The notes: generated by a model not told the origin, from the letters alone. A stretch of DNA of 64,000 nucleotides from Marinobacterium sediminicola (GCF_022343685.1 NZ_CP092123.1:3348001-3412000), one strand, 5' to 3'; positions 1 to 8,870 are shown, numbered from the stretch's first letter. Numbers and translations: made by a program.

Positions 1-356
1 ACAGTCGCGCCAGCTTCTTCCAGCTCTTTCTTCAGAGCTTCAGCTTCTTCTTTAGAAGCGCCTTCTTTCACTGTAGACGGAGCGCCGTCAACCAGTTCTT
101 TGGCTTCTTTCAGGCCCAGACCGGTAGCGCCACGAACAGCCTTGATGACGTTTACTTTCTTGTCACCAGCAGAAGCCAGAACAACGGTGAACTCAGTCTG
201 CTCTTCAGCAGCACCAGCGTCGCCAGCCGGGCCAGCCATTACGGCAGCAGCAGCGGTAACACCGAATTTTTCTTCCATTGCTTCGATCAGAGCAACAACG
301 TCCTTAACAGACATTTCAGCAACAGCGTTGATGATATCTTCGTGAGTCAGAGACAT
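1..356 (-). CDS. rplL: 50S ribosomal protein L7/L12 (3' end cut by window edge)
   Basis: Stalk protein of the large ribosomal subunit that recruits translation GTPases. The visible part has the N-terminal dimerisation segment ([12 protein letters not shown]), an Ala/Gly-rich hinge at about residues 35-52, and the globular C-terminal domain with the [15 protein letters not shown] motif. It runs off the left edge at about residue 118, so only the last few residues and the stop are missing. The ATG at 354-356 follows AGGA with about 8 nt spacing. It lies 70 bp downstream of rplJ in the usual rplJL pair; rpoB would be expected just outside the window. Confidence 0.97.
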   Translation of the reverse strand, partial: MSLTHEDIINAVAEMSVKDVVALIEAMEEKFGVTAAAAVMAGPAGDAGAAEEQTEFTVVLASAGDKKVNVIKAVRGATGLGLKEAKELVDGAPSTVKEGASKEEAEALKKELEEAGAT

Positions 357-426
357 GATTCAAATCCTGATAATTGGGTAGAGCGATAGCTCGTTAAAAC
401 TTTCAAGAAACAGCCAAGAAGAAGTC

Positions 427-921
427 TTAGGCAGCTTCCTGCTCTTTCTGGTCGCGAATTGCCGCAATGGTACGAACCAGCTTGCCAGCTGCAGCTTCTT
501 TCATGACGCTCATCAGCTTGGCGATAGCTTCGTCGTAAGTCGGCAGGCTTGCCAGCATTGCGATGTCAACCACTTCGCCTTCGAACGCAGCAGTTTTCAG
601 TTCAAACTGCTCGTTGCTCTTCGCGAAATCCTTGAGGATACGCGCACCGGCACCCGGGTGCTCGGTGGAGAATGCGATGATGGTCGGACCGACAAAGCTG
701 TCCTGCAGACATGCGTAGTCAGTGCCTTCTACTGCGCGACGAGCCAGGGTGTTACGTACGACTTTCAGCCATACGCCATTTTCACGGGCTTCTTTTCGCA
801 GAGCAGTCATCTGCTCTACAGTTACGCCGCGAGAATCGGCAACAACTGCAGACAGAGCAGACTTGGCAGCTTCCTGGACTTCAGCGACGATCGCTTTTTT
901 GTCTTCGAGTCCTAATGCCAC
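427..921 (-). CDS. rplJ: 50S ribosomal protein L10
   Basis: L10 anchors the L7/L12 dimers to 23S rRNA at the base of the ribosomal stalk. The 164-residue length is normal. The start is a GTG at 919-921 (protein [15 protein letters not shown]), preceded by a CAGGAG ribosome binding site about 7 nt upstream. The C-terminal helix that binds L7/L12 is Ala/Lys rich ([18 protein letters not shown]). A structured leader of about 218 nt separates it from rplA; in the well-studied family the L10-L12 complex binds this leader to repress its own translation. Confidence 0.98.
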   Translation of the reverse strand: MALGLEDKKAIVAEVQEAAKSALSAVVADSRGVTVEQMTALRKEARENGVWLKVVRNTLARRAVEGTDYACLQDSFVGPTIIAFSTEHPGAGARILKDFAKSNEQFELKTAAFEGEVVDIAMLASLPTYDEAIAKLMSVMKEAAAGKLVRTIAAIRDQKEQEAA

Positions 922-1139
922 GATTTACTCCTGGATTTAGTCTTTCGACTGTTTACCAACCACCCCTTGCGGGGCTTCTGAGTACGGTGGTTTTTGATTC
1001 GCGTGAATCTCACCGTCTGCGCAGGCTGGTGTTTCCATTAAGATGCCGCCACCCGAAGGTGGAACATCACCTGCGGTCTTTGACGGCCTTCGTCTCTGTA
1101 TTACAGGTCACGAAGACCCTCAAAAAACCTTTACGTCGA
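922..1139 (-). promoter_or_regulatory. L10 (rplJL) autoregulatory mRNA leader
   Basis: The gap between rplA and rplJ is filled with base-paired elements on the minus strand. There is a long hairpin around 1078-1122 whose arms GGTCTTCGT and ACGAAGGCC enclose CTGTAATACAG. There is a small CCACC-TTCG-GGTGG stem at about 1050-1063. Near the gene is a helix AACCACC/GGTGGTT around 962-994 with an inner CCCCGCAAGGGG stem. This layout matches the known L10 leader, in which the kink-turn region is bound by L10(L12)4. Assignment rests on position and foldability, not on a covariance search. Confidence 0.75.
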
Positions 1140-1835
1140 TCAGAAGCTCAGAGAGGACTGATCGATCGCCAGACCCGGGCCCATGGTAGTGGACAGGGTC
1201 ACTTTCTTAACGTATACGCCTTTGGCAGACGCAGGCTTCAGCTTCTTGAGCTCAGCCAGCAGTGCTTCCACGTTTTCCTTGATAGCCTGGCCTTCGAAGC
1301 CTAGCTTGCCAACGGAGCAGTGGATGATACCGTTCTTGTCGGTACGGAAACGCACCTGACCAGCCTTGGCATTGTTGACAGCAGTGGCCACATCAGGAGT
1401 CACTGTACCAACTTTCGGGTTCGGCATCAGACCACGCGGACCCAAGATCTGACCCAGCTGACCGACCACACGCATAGCGTCCGGAGTTGCGATCACAACG
1501 TCAAAATCCAGGTTACCAGCCTTGACCTGCTCAGCCAGATCATCGAAGCCAACCACGTCAGCACCTGCTGCTTTCGCTTTCTCAGCGTTTTCACCCTGAG
1601 CGAATACGGCAACACGTACATCTTTACCAGTACCGTTCGGCAGCACGCTTGAGCCACGCACAACCTGATCAGATTTACGCGGATCCACACCCAGGTTCAC
1701 AGCAACGTCAACAGACTCGGTGAACTTGACTGCAGAGATCTCACCCAGCAGCGCTACTGCGTCTGCAACCGGGTACAGCTTGCCGCTTTCAACCTTCTCA
1801 CGGATCGCCTTCTGGCGCTTAGTCAGCTTAGCCAT
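1140..1835 (-). CDS. rplA: 50S ribosomal protein L1
   Basis: L1 forms the mobile L1 stalk near the ribosomal E site and represses translation of the rplKA message. The length of 231 residues is typical. Visible family motifs are [15 protein letters not shown] at the start, [15 protein letters not shown] in the middle and [11 protein letters not shown] at the C-terminus. The ATG at 1833-1835 overlaps the TAA of rplK by one base (TAATG), which implies translational coupling. Confidence 0.98.
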   Translation of the reverse strand: MAKLTKRQKAIREKVESGKLYPVADAVALLGEISAVKFTESVDVAVNLGVDPRKSDQVVRGSSVLPNGTGKDVRVAVFAQGENAEKAKAAGADVVGFDDLAEQVKAGNLDFDVVIATPDAMRVVGQLGQILGPRGLMPNPKVGTVTPDVATAVNNAKAGQVRFRTDKNGIIHCSVGKLGFEGQAIKENVEALLAELKKLKPASAKGVYVKKVTLSTTMGPGLAIDQSSLSF

Positions 1836-2269
1836 TACTCATCACCCTCTACGACCAGACCCATGGAACGTGCGCTACCTGCGATGGTACGAACAGCTGC
1901 ATCCATATCGGAAGCAGTCAGGTCCGGCATCTTGGTGGTCGCAATCTCTTCCAGCTGAGCACGGGTAACAGAACCCACTTTCTCAGTATTCGGACGTGCA
2001 GAACCGCTCTTCAGGCCAGCGGCCTTCTTCAGCAGGATAGACGCCGGAGGAGTCTTGGTGATGAAAGTAAAGCTGCGGTCGCTGTATACAGTGATAACCA
2101 CAGGAATCGGCAGACCCGGTTCCATGCTCTGAGTCTGTGCGTTGAACGCTTTACAGAACTCCATGATGTTAACACCGTGCTGACCCAGAGCCGGACCTAC
2201 GGGAGGACTCGGGTTAGCCTGACCTGCTTTTACCTGCAGCTTGATATAAGCATTGATTTTCTTAGCCAT
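1835..2269 (-). CDS. rplK: 50S ribosomal protein L11
   Basis: L11 binds the GTPase-associated region of 23S rRNA and is needed for RelA activation. The 144-residue protein shows the N-terminal [18 protein letters not shown], the proline-rich linker [19 protein letters not shown], and the C-terminal rRNA-binding domain ending [10 protein letters not shown]. An AAAGGAG site lies about 7 nt before the ATG. It starts the rplKAJL set downstream of nusG and is coupled to rplA by a one-base overlap. Confidence 0.98.
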   Translation of the reverse strand: MAKKINAYIKLQVKAGQANPSPPVGPALGQHGVNIMEFCKAFNAQTQSMEPGLPIPVVITVYSDRSFTFITKTPPASILLKKAAGLKSGSARPNTEKVGSVTRAQLEEIATTKMPDLTASDMDAAVRTIAGSARSMGLVVEGDE

Positions 2270-2321
2270 TAAGCTACTCCTTTGGGTTCAAACGCCCTTG
2301 GGGCTCCCCATTTCTTACAAC

Positions 2322-2349
2322 AACGAAACCGCCCTCGGGCGGCTTCGTT
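2322..2349 (-). terminator. GC-rich hairpin between nusG and rplK
   Basis: A near-perfect inverted repeat of 28 nt sits just after the nusG stop: AACGAA-GCCGCCC on one arm and GGGCGG-TTTCGTT on the other, with a 3-nt loop. On the minus strand it is followed by GTTGTTGT rather than a clean U-tract, so it is at best a partial terminator or processing/attenuation hairpin that lets much transcription through to rplK. Confidence 0.5.
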
Positions 2350-2356
2350 ACCAGAC

Positions 2357-2899
2357 TCAGGCCTTTTCGACCTGAGTAAATTCCAGTTCAACCGGAGTCG
2401 AACGACCGAAGATGAGCACGGCAACCTGCAGACGGTTCTTCTCGTAGTTGACCTCTTCGACCACGCCGTTGAAGTCAGCAAAGGGACCGTCGATGACACG
2501 CACCATCTCACCCGGTTCAAATACAGTCTTGGGACGCGGCTTATCGACACCACTTTCGACGCGCTGAAGAATCTCCTGCGCCTCTTTCTCGGTGATCGGT
2601 GCAGGCTTGTCTGCCGTACCGCCAATAAAGCCCATCACACGCGGAGTGTTCTTAACCAGGTGCCAGGTCTCGTCATTCATGACCATCTGGACCAGGACAT
2701 ACCCCGGATAAAACTTGCGCTCGGATTTGCGCTTCTTGCCGTCACGAATCTCGACCACTTCTTCGGTCGGTACCAGCACCTCACCAAACAGATCCTGCAT
2801 ACCATGCAGATCGATCCGCTCCTTGAGGGCGTTCATGACGCGCTTTTCGTAGCCGGAGTAGGCATGCACGACATACCAACGCTTCTTGTCCATGTCCAT
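2357..2899 (-). CDS. nusG: Transcription termination/antitermination factor NusG
   Basis: NusG rides on RNA polymerase as a processivity factor, links it to the leading ribosome through S10, and stimulates Rho. The N-terminal NGN domain begins [20 protein letters not shown] and contains GYVLVQM; the C-terminal KOW domain has [17 protein letters not shown] use the ATG at 2897-2899 (180 aa, close to the usual 175-180) because AAGAGG lies 7 nt upstream; the reading frame stays open further upstream without a comparable site. It follows secE with an 11-bp gap. Confidence 0.97.
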   Translation of the reverse strand: MDMDKKRWYVVHAYSGYEKRVMNALKERIDLHGMQDLFGEVLVPTEEVVEIRDGKKRKSERKFYPGYVLVQMVMNDETWHLVKNTPRVMGFIGGTADKPAPITEKEAQEILQRVESGVDKPRPKTVFEPGEMVRVIDGPFADFNGVVEEVNYEKNRLQVAVLIFGRSTPVELEFTQVEKA

Positions 2900-2910
2900 G
2901 CTTACACCTC

Positions 2911-3279
2911 TTAACCAATAGCACCGGAAACCAGCCACCCCAACAGGGAGTCAAGCCCCCAGAGCGCCAGCCCAACCAGCAACACAGCCAATACGACGAT
3001 CACTGTCGTCTGCAGCGTTTCCTGACGCGTCGGCCAGACAACCCTGCGAATCTCGTTCTTGGCTTCTTTAAACAGCTGAAAAAATGCTTTGCCTTTAGCC
3101 GTCTGTAGCGCAACAAAACCTGCAACCACAGCCAGCGCAACCAGTGCCAGCACACGATAGAGCAGAGACTCACCAGCAAAAATGGAGTTCCCTACAACAC
3201 CAGCCGCCACCAATGCGACCACGACAACCCACTTCAGGCCATCGAGTTTAGATCCTTCGGAAGTCACTTTAGAGTTCAC
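2911..3279 (-). CDS. secE: Preprotein translocase subunit SecE
   Basis: Essential clamp subunit of the SecYEG channel in the inner membrane. The 122-residue protein matches the long gammaproteobacterial form with three membrane segments (about residues 14-31, 38-57 and 92-115). The conserved amphipathic segment [18 protein letters not shown] precedes the last helix. The start is GTG at 3277-3279, with GAGG about 8 nt upstream. It is probably transcribed with trpT upstream and nusG downstream. Confidence 0.96.
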   Translation of the reverse strand: MNSKVTSEGSKLDGLKWVVVVALVAAGVVGNSIFAGESLLYRVLALVALAVVAGFVALQTAKGKAFFQLFKEAKNEIRRVVWPTRQETLQTTVIVVLAVLLVGLALWGLDSLLGWLVSGAIG

Positions 3280-3322
3280 GCTTGGAGCCTCGGCTTAATG
3301 AAAGCTTGCGCTTTGTGTGACA

Positions 3323-3339
3323 CCATTCCCGATTAGGAA

Positions 3340-3342
<3 letters not shown>
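3323..3342 (-). other. Hairpin overlapping the CCA end of tRNA-Trp
   Basis: An inverted repeat (CCATTCC, 5-nt loop, GGGAATGG on the minus strand) starts within the encoded CCA of trpT and continues into the secE leader. It has no U-tract, so a processing signal that helps release the tRNA from the trpT-secE transcript is more likely than a terminator. Role is inferred. Confidence 0.4.
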
Positions 3343-3415
<73 letters not shown>

Positions 3416-3435
3416 GTTGCGTAACAGGGAGGCAC

Positions 3436-3464
3436 ATTATATGCGCCTCCCCACCTGCATGCAA
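3436..3464 (-). promoter_or_regulatory. Candidate sigma-70 promoter for trpT-secE-nusG
   Basis: On the minus strand TTGCAT (rc of 3459-3464) and a perfect TATAAT (rc of 3436-3441) are separated by exactly 17 bp. The predicted start lies about 12 bp upstream of trpT. The -10 sits in the loop of an inverted repeat GGGAGGC/GCCTCCC at 3428-3450. Confidence 0.75.
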
Positions 3465-3481
3465 CAGGTAATTATCGAAAA

Positions 3482-4675
3482 TTACTCGATAATTTTGGAT
3501 ACAACGCCGGCGCCGACAGTACGACCACCTTCGCGGATTGCGAAGCGCAGACCGTCTTCCATCGCGATCGGGTTGATCAGGGTAACAGTCATCTGGATGT
3601 TGTCACCCGGCATTACCATCTCAACACCTTCCGGCAGCTCACAGGCACCAGTGATGTCTGTGGTACGGAAGTAGAACTGCGGACGGTAGCCCTTGAAGAA
3701 CGGAGTGTGACGACCGCCTTCTTCCTTGCTCAGTACGTATACTTCGCCTTCGAACTTGGTGTGCGGAGTGATTGAACCCGGCTTGGACAGTACCTGACCA
3801 CGCTCAACTTCGTCACGCTTGGTACCACGCAGCAGCGCACCAACGTTCTCGCCTGCACGACCTTCGTCCAGCAGCTTGCGGAACATCTCAACACCAGTAC
3901 AGGTAGTCTTGGTGGTGTCCTTGATACCAACGATCTCGATCTCGTCACCCACTTTCAGGATGCCACGCTCGATACGACCGGTTACTACGGTACCACGACC
4001 GGAGATAGAGAATACGTCCTCGATCGGCATCAGGAACGGCAGGTCTACCAGTCGCTGCGGCTCAGGAATGTACTCGTCCAGAGTCTCAACCAGCTTCTTG
4101 ACAGCAGAAGTACCGTAACCGTTCTCGTCTTCGCCGTTCAGAGCCATCAGTGCAGAACCCACAACGATCGGAGTGTCGTCGCCCGGGAATTCGTACTGGT
4201 CCAGAAGCTCACGAACTTCCATCTCTACCAGTTCCAGCAGCTCTTCATCGTCAACCATGTCCGCTTTGTTCAGGAACACAACGATGTAAGGTACGCCTAC
4301 CTGACGAGACAGCAGGATGTGCTCACGAGTCTGCGGCATGGGGCCGTCAGCAGCAGAACATACCAGGATAGCGCCGTCCATCTGAGCAGCACCAGTGATC
4401 ATGTTCTTAACGTAGTCAGCGTGTCCCGGGCAGTCTACGTGCGCGTAGTGGCGAGTCGGTGATTCGTACTCTACGTGTGAAGTAGAGATGGTGATACCAC
4501 GCTCACGCTCTTCCGGTGCGTTATCGATACCGTCGAAAGCAACGGCAGCGCCGCCCCATACTTCTGCACATACGCGAGTCAGCGCAGCGGTCAGAGTGGT
4601 TTTACCGTGGTCAACGTGGCCGATGGTACCTACGTTAACGTGCGGCTTGTTACGTTCAAATGCTTGTTTAGCCAT
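3482..4675 (-). CDS. tuf: Elongation factor Tu
   Basis: GTPase that delivers aminoacyl-tRNA to the ribosome. The 397-residue protein begins [19 protein letters not shown] and has all G motifs: GHVDHGKT (about 19-26), DCPGH (about 81), NKAD (about 136) and the SAL motif near 174. The C-terminus is [11 protein letters not shown] chose the ATG at 4673-4675 because it gives the universal N-terminus; an in-frame extension upstream is not conserved sequence. It lies directly downstream of four tRNA genes, the tufB arrangement. Whether a second tuf exists elsewhere cannot be seen. Confidence 0.98.
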   Translation of the reverse strand: MAKQAFERNKPHVNVGTIGHVDHGKTTLTAALTRVCAEVWGGAAVAFDGIDNAPEERERGITISTSHVEYESPTRHYAHVDCPGHADYVKNMITGAAQMDGAILVCSAADGPMPQTREHILLSRQVGVPYIVVFLNKADMVDDEELLELVEMEVRELLDQYEFPGDDTPIVVGSALMALNGEDENGYGTSAVKKLVETLDEYIPEPQRLVDLPFLMPIEDVFSISGRGTVVTGRIERGILKVGDEIEIVGIKDTTKTTCTGVEMFRKLLDEGRAGENVGALLRGTKRDEVERGQVLSKPGSITPHTKFEGEVYVLSKEEGGRHTPFFKGYRPQFYFRTTDITGACELPEGVEMVMPGDNIQMTVTLINPIAMEDGLRFAIREGGRTVGAGVVSKIIE

Positions 4676-4722
4676 GGCAAGGTCAACCTGATCAAGTCGT
4701 TTCAAGTACGCCAAATACGACA

Positions 4723-4752
4723 AAGGGTAGACATATCGCTATATCTACCCTT
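4723..4752 (-). other. Hairpin in the thrT-tuf spacer
   Basis: The 86-bp spacer between thrT and tuf contains a 9-bp perfect inverted repeat, AAGGGTAGA/TCTACCCTT, with further pairing toward the loop. It is followed on the minus strand by TGTCGTATTTGG and so lacks a U-tract. It may be an RNase III or RNase E processing structure separating tRNA precursors from tuf mRNA, or a weak attenuator. Confidence 0.45.
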
Positions 4753-4761
4753 CATCAAAAC

Positions 4762-4836
4762 TGGAGCTCATGGGCGGATTTGAACCGCCGACCTCACCCT
4801 TACCAAGGGTGTGCTCTACCCCTGAGCTACATGAGC
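4762..4836 (-). tRNA. thrT: tRNA-Thr (GGT anticodon)
   Basis: A 75-nt cloverleaf with encoded CCA. Acceptor arms GCTCATG/CATGAGC pair, the anticodon loop is CTTGGTAA in stem ACCCT/AGGGT, and the T arm is GGCGG-TTCAAAT-CCGCC. Fourth tRNA of the thrU-tyrU-glyT-thrT-tuf operon. Confidence 0.98.
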
Positions 4837-4862
4837 ATAACGCTATTTCCTTTTGCTCCGTT

Positions 4863-4937
4863 TGGAGCGGGTAGCGGGAATCGAACCCGCCTCTTCAGCT
4901 TGGAAGGCTGAGGTAATAGCCACTATACCATACCCGC
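4863..4937 (-). tRNA. glyT: tRNA-Gly (TCC anticodon)
   Basis: A 75-nt cloverleaf with encoded CCA. Acceptor GCGGGTA pairs with TACCCGC, the anticodon loop reads CTTCCAAG flanked by CAGCC and GGCTG-type arms, and the T arm is GCGGG-TTCGATT-CCCGC. It keeps the conserved operon order ahead of thrT. Confidence 0.98.
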
Positions 4938-4948
4938 TTTAACGGAGA

Positions 4949-5032
4949 TGGTGGTGGGAGGTGGATTCGAACCACCGAAGCTTGCGCGTCAGATTTACAG
5001 TCTGATCCCTTTGGCCACTCGGGAACCCCACC
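4949..5032 (-). tRNA. tyrU: tRNA-Tyr (GTA anticodon)
   Basis: An 84-nt class II tRNA with a long variable arm and encoded ACCA end. Acceptor GGTGGGG pairs with TCCCACC (one G-T wobble at pair 7). The D arm begins TTCCCGAGTGGCCAAAGG and the anticodon loop reads CTGTAAA. Second tRNA of the operon. Confidence 0.98.
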
Positions 5033-5056
5033 AGCCTTTCAAACCTTCTACAGACA

Positions 5057-5132
<76 letters not shown>

Positions 5133-5154
5133 CTTGCCTGTCGAAGTGGTGCGT

Positions 5155-5183
5155 ATCTTACTGATCCGATTGGGGGTACGCAA
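5155..5183 (-). promoter_or_regulatory. Candidate promoter of the tRNA-tuf operon
   Basis: On the minus strand TTGCGT (rc of 5178-5183) and TAAGAT (rc of 5155-5160) are spaced by 17 bp, followed by ACGCACC before the predicted start about 15 bp upstream of thrU. GC-rich discriminators like this are known from stringently controlled stable-RNA promoters. The -10 overlaps the stop codon of the upstream SPOR gene. Confidence 0.7.
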
Positions 5184-5805
5184 CCCCCTCGCACAATTTT
5201 TTTTCAATTTTTATTCCAGGCCAGCCAGCCTTCATCATTTGCCCTAATCCGGACTCCTGAATACTGCCTTCCGCAATGCTCGCCAGTATACGAAACAGTG
5301 GGGTTTCATCGTGAATCGGCTCCATTGCAAGATCAAGTTTCAGCACGGATCGGATGGCCTTTTGTTCCGCTTCTGCCTGTTGCCGCGCAACCTCTCCCAT
5401 GAAAGGCCCCAGCACAAAGTCACCCCCAAATGTTTGCGGCACCCAGCCCGCAAGTGCCAGTCGATCCAGAAGTTCAAGCTGCGCCCCCGGCTCGGCCGGT
5501 CGCGGCAGACGCAAGCGGTATCCAATGACGCCTGGCGGCGCCTTCGATATATCGGCCTCAAACCCCAGCCCCCGCAGTCGACCTGCAGCCGTCTCAACCT
5601 CCGCGCGCGAGCTGAACTCACCGAACTGGTAACAGACCTGTGCTCGTGGCAAGAGCGTTTCAGCCCCTCCCAACTCATGCAGCAGCCTCAAGCGACTGAT
5701 CTGTTCTGACTGCGGCGGCGGCGATTCTGCTGCCTGCTGCTGCGCATACCACAGCAACAACAGCGCATTCAGCAACAGTAGCAGCAGCGCCAGCCATCGC
5801 ATCAT
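5158..5805 (-). CDS. SPOR-domain-like membrane-anchored protein
   Basis: Predicted inner-membrane protein of 215 residues. A single N-terminal membrane segment (about 4-22, very Leu-rich) is followed by a short linker and a region at about 55-135 that looks like a divergent SPOR domain (CYQFGEFSSRAEVE, then GLGFEADISKAPPGVIGYRL). SPOR domains bind denuded glycan in septal peptidoglycan. The C-terminal 60 residues are unassigned. The start at 5805 is chosen because GGAG, overlapping the coaX stop, lies 7 nt upstream. A gene of this type follows coaX in pseudomonads; the molecular role here is not established. Confidence 0.75.
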   Translation of the reverse strand: MMRWLALLLLLLNALLLLWYAQQQAAESPPPQSEQISRLRLLHELGGAETLLPRAQVCYQFGEFSSRAEVETAAGRLRGLGFEADISKAPPGVIGYRLRLPRPAEPGAQLELLDRLALAGWVPQTFGGDFVLGPFMGEVARQQAEAEQKAIRSVLKLDLAMEPIHDETPLFRILASIAEGSIQESGLGQMMKAGWPGIKIEKKLCEGVAYPQSDQ

Positions 5806-5809
5806 TGGT

Positions 5810-6535
5810 TTACTCCAGCGCCCATCGCAGGCCATCCATGACCAGATCCGGACACAACTCAGCTCCCGGCATCAAACTTGCCAGTTGAGCACCGTCCCCA
5901 CCCGTCACCAGCACAGCCCCCGCAACGTCAACCCCGGGAACCCCGCTCCGCAATTGCTGCGCCAGTGACAACAACAAGAGGTTGGCGCCATGCGCTACGG
6001 CACTGCTGGTGTCACACCCCGGCGCCACCGAATAATGCTCAACGTCTCGATCCACACGCACTTCAGCCGTATTGCCGAGCAGTGATTGCTGCATAAGCCT
6101 GATACCGGGCAGGATATATCCCCCCTGATGACGACCCTGGTCATCAAGCAAGTCCACTGTAATCGCACTGCCGCAGTCCACTACACAGCAGGAGCGGCCT
6201 ACCAGCTTCCAGGCTGCCAGCATCGCCAGCCAGCGATCTACACCCATTCGGGAAGGATCTGCATAGCTGTTGCGGACACCCGCCGCCTGCGCGACGCTTC
6301 GCGCACGCTGCAGTGAAACCTGCCAATATTCCTTTACCGCGACCGCCAGCGCCTGATTGAGTCCATCTCCAGCAACCGAGGCCAACCAGACCACATCCGG
6401 ACGCTGCTCGCACTCCTGCAACTGTTCTGCTCTGAACTCGGCAGTCAGCCAGCGCCCACGACCGATGATCTGCTCATGCTCGATGAGGCGCCATTTGATA
6501 AAGGTATTACCTGCATCCAGTTCAAGCCGTCTCAT
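5810..6535 (-). CDS. coaX: Type III pantothenate kinase
   Basis: First step of coenzyme A synthesis: ATP-dependent phosphorylation of pantothenate by the K+-requiring type III enzyme. The N-terminal phosphate-binding motif LDAGNTFIKWRL (residues 4-15) and the central DCGSAITVDLL and GGYILPGIRLM motifs are present; length 241 fits. It overlaps the end of birA by 14 bp, with GGTGAAG upstream in birA. A GTG four codons earlier (6547) is an alternative start. The birA-coaX pairing is common in gammaproteobacteria. Confidence 0.94.
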   Translation of the reverse strand: MRRLELDAGNTFIKWRLIEHEQIIGRGRWLTAEFRAEQLQECEQRPDVVWLASVAGDGLNQALAVAVKEYWQVSLQRARSVAQAAGVRNSYADPSRMGVDRWLAMLAAWKLVGRSCCVVDCGSAITVDLLDDQGRHQGGYILPGIRLMQQSLLGNTAEVRVDRDVEHYSVAPGCDTSSAVAHGANLLLLSLAQQLRSGVPGVDVAGAVLVTGGDGAQLASLMPGAELCPDLVMDGLRWALE

Positions 6536-7496
6536 GTGCGCGCACACTCACTTCACCACCGTGAAAGACTTCCTGGCCCTGGTCAGTCTGCAACCGCAAG
6601 CCACCCTGGTCGGTCACACCGAGGCAAACACCCTCAAACACATGCGCCCCGGACGTCAGACGCACATTGCGCCCCTGAAACACGTTGGCCGCTTCCCAGG
6701 CCGGCCTTAACTGCGCAAAACCACCGGATTCAAAACGCTGCAACACCTGTACCAGCTGTCGCAACAGTACGGCCAGAAGTTCTGTTCGGTCACCTTTGAA
6801 ACCAAGTGTGCGAAGGTCAATACAGGGCTGATCCAGGCGTTCCGCCAGACCCTCTGGCAATGCCACGTTCAGGCCGACACCAATGGCAACCTGACATTCT
6901 CCGGCCGCATCGCCGCTGAGCTCGATCAGAATACCAGCCAGCTTGGCATCTTCCACCAACAGGTCATTCGGCCATTTGAGCCCCACCCGATCAATGCCCA
7001 GTTCCTCCAGTGCCTGCTGTAGCGCCAGCCCTACGGCCAGGCTAAGCCCTTCCAGCGCAGCCACGCCGGTATTGAACCGCCAGGCCAGCGTAAAGCACAG
7101 ACTGGATGCCAGCGGACTCAGCCACTGACGCCCCCGACGACCTCGCCCGGCATGCTGATACTCGGCCACGAAGAGACCACTGCTCACGCCCTGCTGTAGA
7201 GCCTGAAGTCCCTGAACATTGGTCGAATCGGTTTCAATCGCCACTTCTACTCTGGCCAGTCGATCTGTCAGCCCGGCTGCCTCAAGAGAACCCTGTAGAC
7301 GTTCTGTATCGATTAGATCCAGCCCACCGGGCAGCCGATAACCTCTCCCCTTGACGCTGTAGACTTCCAGCCCCAGATCCTGCAGGCGCTGCATATGCTT
7401 CCATACCGCACTGCGGCTGATACCCAACACCCGCCCCAGCTCACTGCCGGAGTGGAAGGCACCATCCGCCAGCACCCACAGCAATTTATCCAGCAT
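6522..7496 (-). CDS. birA: Bifunctional biotin-protein ligase / biotin operon repressor
   Basis: BirA makes biotinyl-5'-AMP and transfers biotin to the carboxylase carrier protein; its winged-helix domain represses biotin genes. The 324-residue protein has the N-terminal HTH (SGSELGRVLGISRSAVWKHM, about 17-36), the ligase core with ETDSTN, AGRGRRGRQWLSP and KWPNDLLV, and a C-terminal SH3-like domain. The ATG at 7496 has GAGGG upstream inside the end of folA (11-bp overlap). With the HTH present, DNA-binding repression is plausible, although no bio gene lies in the window. Confidence 0.95.
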   Translation of the reverse strand: MLDKLLWVLADGAFHSGSELGRVLGISRSAVWKHMQRLQDLGLEVYSVKGRGYRLPGGLDLIDTERLQGSLEAAGLTDRLARVEVAIETDSTNVQGLQALQQGVSSGLFVAEYQHAGRGRRGRQWLSPLASSLCFTLAWRFNTGVAALEGLSLAVGLALQQALEELGIDRVGLKWPNDLLVEDAKLAGILIELSGDAAGECQVAIGVGLNVALPEGLAERLDQPCIDLRTLGFKGDRTELLAVLLRQLVQVLQRFESGGFAQLRPAWEAANVFQGRNVRLTSGAHVFEGVCLGVTDQGGLRLQTDQGQEVFHGGEVSVRAHETA

Positions 7497-8013
7497 GCGC
7501 ACCCTCACCCGAATTGCGATCCAGAACAATGAAGCTGTAATCGTAGGGATTGGGCTCAATCGCGGGGAAATCCTCTCGCGCCACTTCCAGCCACTCACTG
7601 CTCTCCAGCGCAGGGAAGAAAGCGTCACCCTGAATTTCGGCATGAACCTGGGTCAGGTAGAGACGATCGGCACGCGGCAGACAGAGGGCATAGATTTCGG
7701 CACCACCGATTACAACAGCCTCGTCGACACCATCAATCAGCGCCTGACTTTCTCCCAGCGCCAGCCCTTCATCGAGACTGTGGACGACTCGGGCACCGGA
7801 ATGATTCCACTCGCTGTCACGGGTAATGACGATATTGGTGCGTCCCGGCAGCGGTCGGCCAATCGACTCGAACGTTTTGCGTCCCATGATGATCGGTTTG
7901 CCAAGTGTGACCCTTTTGAAATACTTCAGGTCCTCCGGCAGATACCAGGGCAGTTTGTTGTTGATGCCGATCACCCGATTTTCGGACTGGGCAACTATCA
8001 TGGCCAGACGCAT
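7486..8013 (-). CDS. folA: Dihydrofolate reductase
   Basis: NADPH-dependent reduction of dihydrofolate to tetrahydrofolate, replenishing what thymidylate synthase consumes. Family motifs: VIGINNKLPWYLPEDLKYFK (with the active-site acid in LPEDL), GKPIIMGRKTFESIGRPLPGR, and VIGGAEIYALCLP. At 175 residues it is slightly longer than the E. coli enzyme because of a short C-terminal tail. It is 14 bp downstream of thyA, and its end overlaps birA. Confidence 0.97.
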   Translation of the reverse strand: MRLAMIVAQSENRVIGINNKLPWYLPEDLKYFKRVTLGKPIIMGRKTFESIGRPLPGRTNIVITRDSEWNHSGARVVHSLDEGLALGESQALIDGVDEAVVIGGAEIYALCLPRADRLYLTQVHAEIQGDAFFPALESSEWLEVAREDFPAIEPNPYDYSFIVLDRNSGEGAHAG

Positions 8014-8027
8014 GTACTCTCCTTGCT

Positions 8028-8870
8028 TCAGACGGCGATGGGGGCTCGAATAACCGGATCCGGGTCGTAGCCGACCACTTCAAAATCCTCATACTCGTAA
8101 CTGAAAATGTCGGCGGGGCGGCGACGGATTTTCAGTTGCGGCAGCGTCTTGGGCGTTCGTGACAGCTGCTCCTGTACGATGGTCGGATCATTGAGGTGGT
8201 TGTGATAGAGGTGCAGATCACCAAAGGTGTGGACGAACTCTCCCACCTCCAGGTCGCACTGCTGGGCCACCATGTGCGTCAGCAGCGCATAGGAGGCAAT
8301 ATTGAACGGTACACCGAGAAAATAGTCTGCACTGCGTTGATACAGCTGACAGCTTACCCTGCCTTCGGCGACGTAGAACTGAAACAGCGTATGACAGGGC
8401 GGCAGCGCGGCACGACCCTGGCGTACATTGTCCTGAGGACTGATGGTCTCGTCCGGCAGATCCGCCGGGTTCCAGCCGCTCACAATCAGGCGACGGGAGT
8501 TGGGCGTACGCTTGATCTGCTCAACAACTGTCGCGATCTGATCGATGGTTGAGCCATCCGGACAGGCCCAGGAACGCCATTGCTTGCCATAGATCGGACC
8601 CAGATCACCGTCCTCGAGCGCCCACTCATTCCAGATGCGCACCCCGCGCTCCTGCAGCCAGGTGTTGTCGGTGCTGCCGGAGAGAAACCAGAGCAATTCG
8701 TAGATAACCGACTTGAGATGGATTTTCTTGGTTGTCAGCAGAGGGAAACCCTGCGACAGATCGAAGCGCAGCTGGCGGCCGAACAGGGAGCGAGTCCCGG
8801 TCCCGGTCCTGTCACCCTTATCCACGCCATTGTCGATAATGTCCCGCATCAGATCGAGATACTGCTGCAT
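8028..8870 (-). CDS. thyA: Thymidylate synthase
   Basis: Converts dUMP to dTMP with methylene-tetrahydrofolate. Clear motifs: [19 protein letters not shown] for phosphate binding, [12 protein letters not shown] with the catalytic Cys, and the folate/dUMP region [19 protein letters not shown]. At 280 residues it is about 16 longer than E. coli ThyA because of an insertion just before the catalytic loop ([17 protein letters not shown]), as in several other proteobacterial enzymes. It sits between lgt and folA. Confidence 0.97.
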   Translation of the reverse strand: MQQYLDLMRDIIDNGVDKGDRTGTGTRSLFGRQLRFDLSQGFPLLTTKKIHLKSVIYELLWFLSGSTDNTWLQERGVRIWNEWALEDGDLGPIYGKQWRSWACPDGSTIDQIATVVEQIKRTPNSRRLIVSGWNPADLPDETISPQDNVRQGRAALPPCHTLFQFYVAEGRVSCQLYQRSADYFLGVPFNIASYALLTHMVAQQCDLEVGEFVHTFGDLHLYHNHLNDPTIVQEQLSRTPKTLPQLKIRRRPADIFSYEYEDFEVVGYDPDPVIRAPIAV

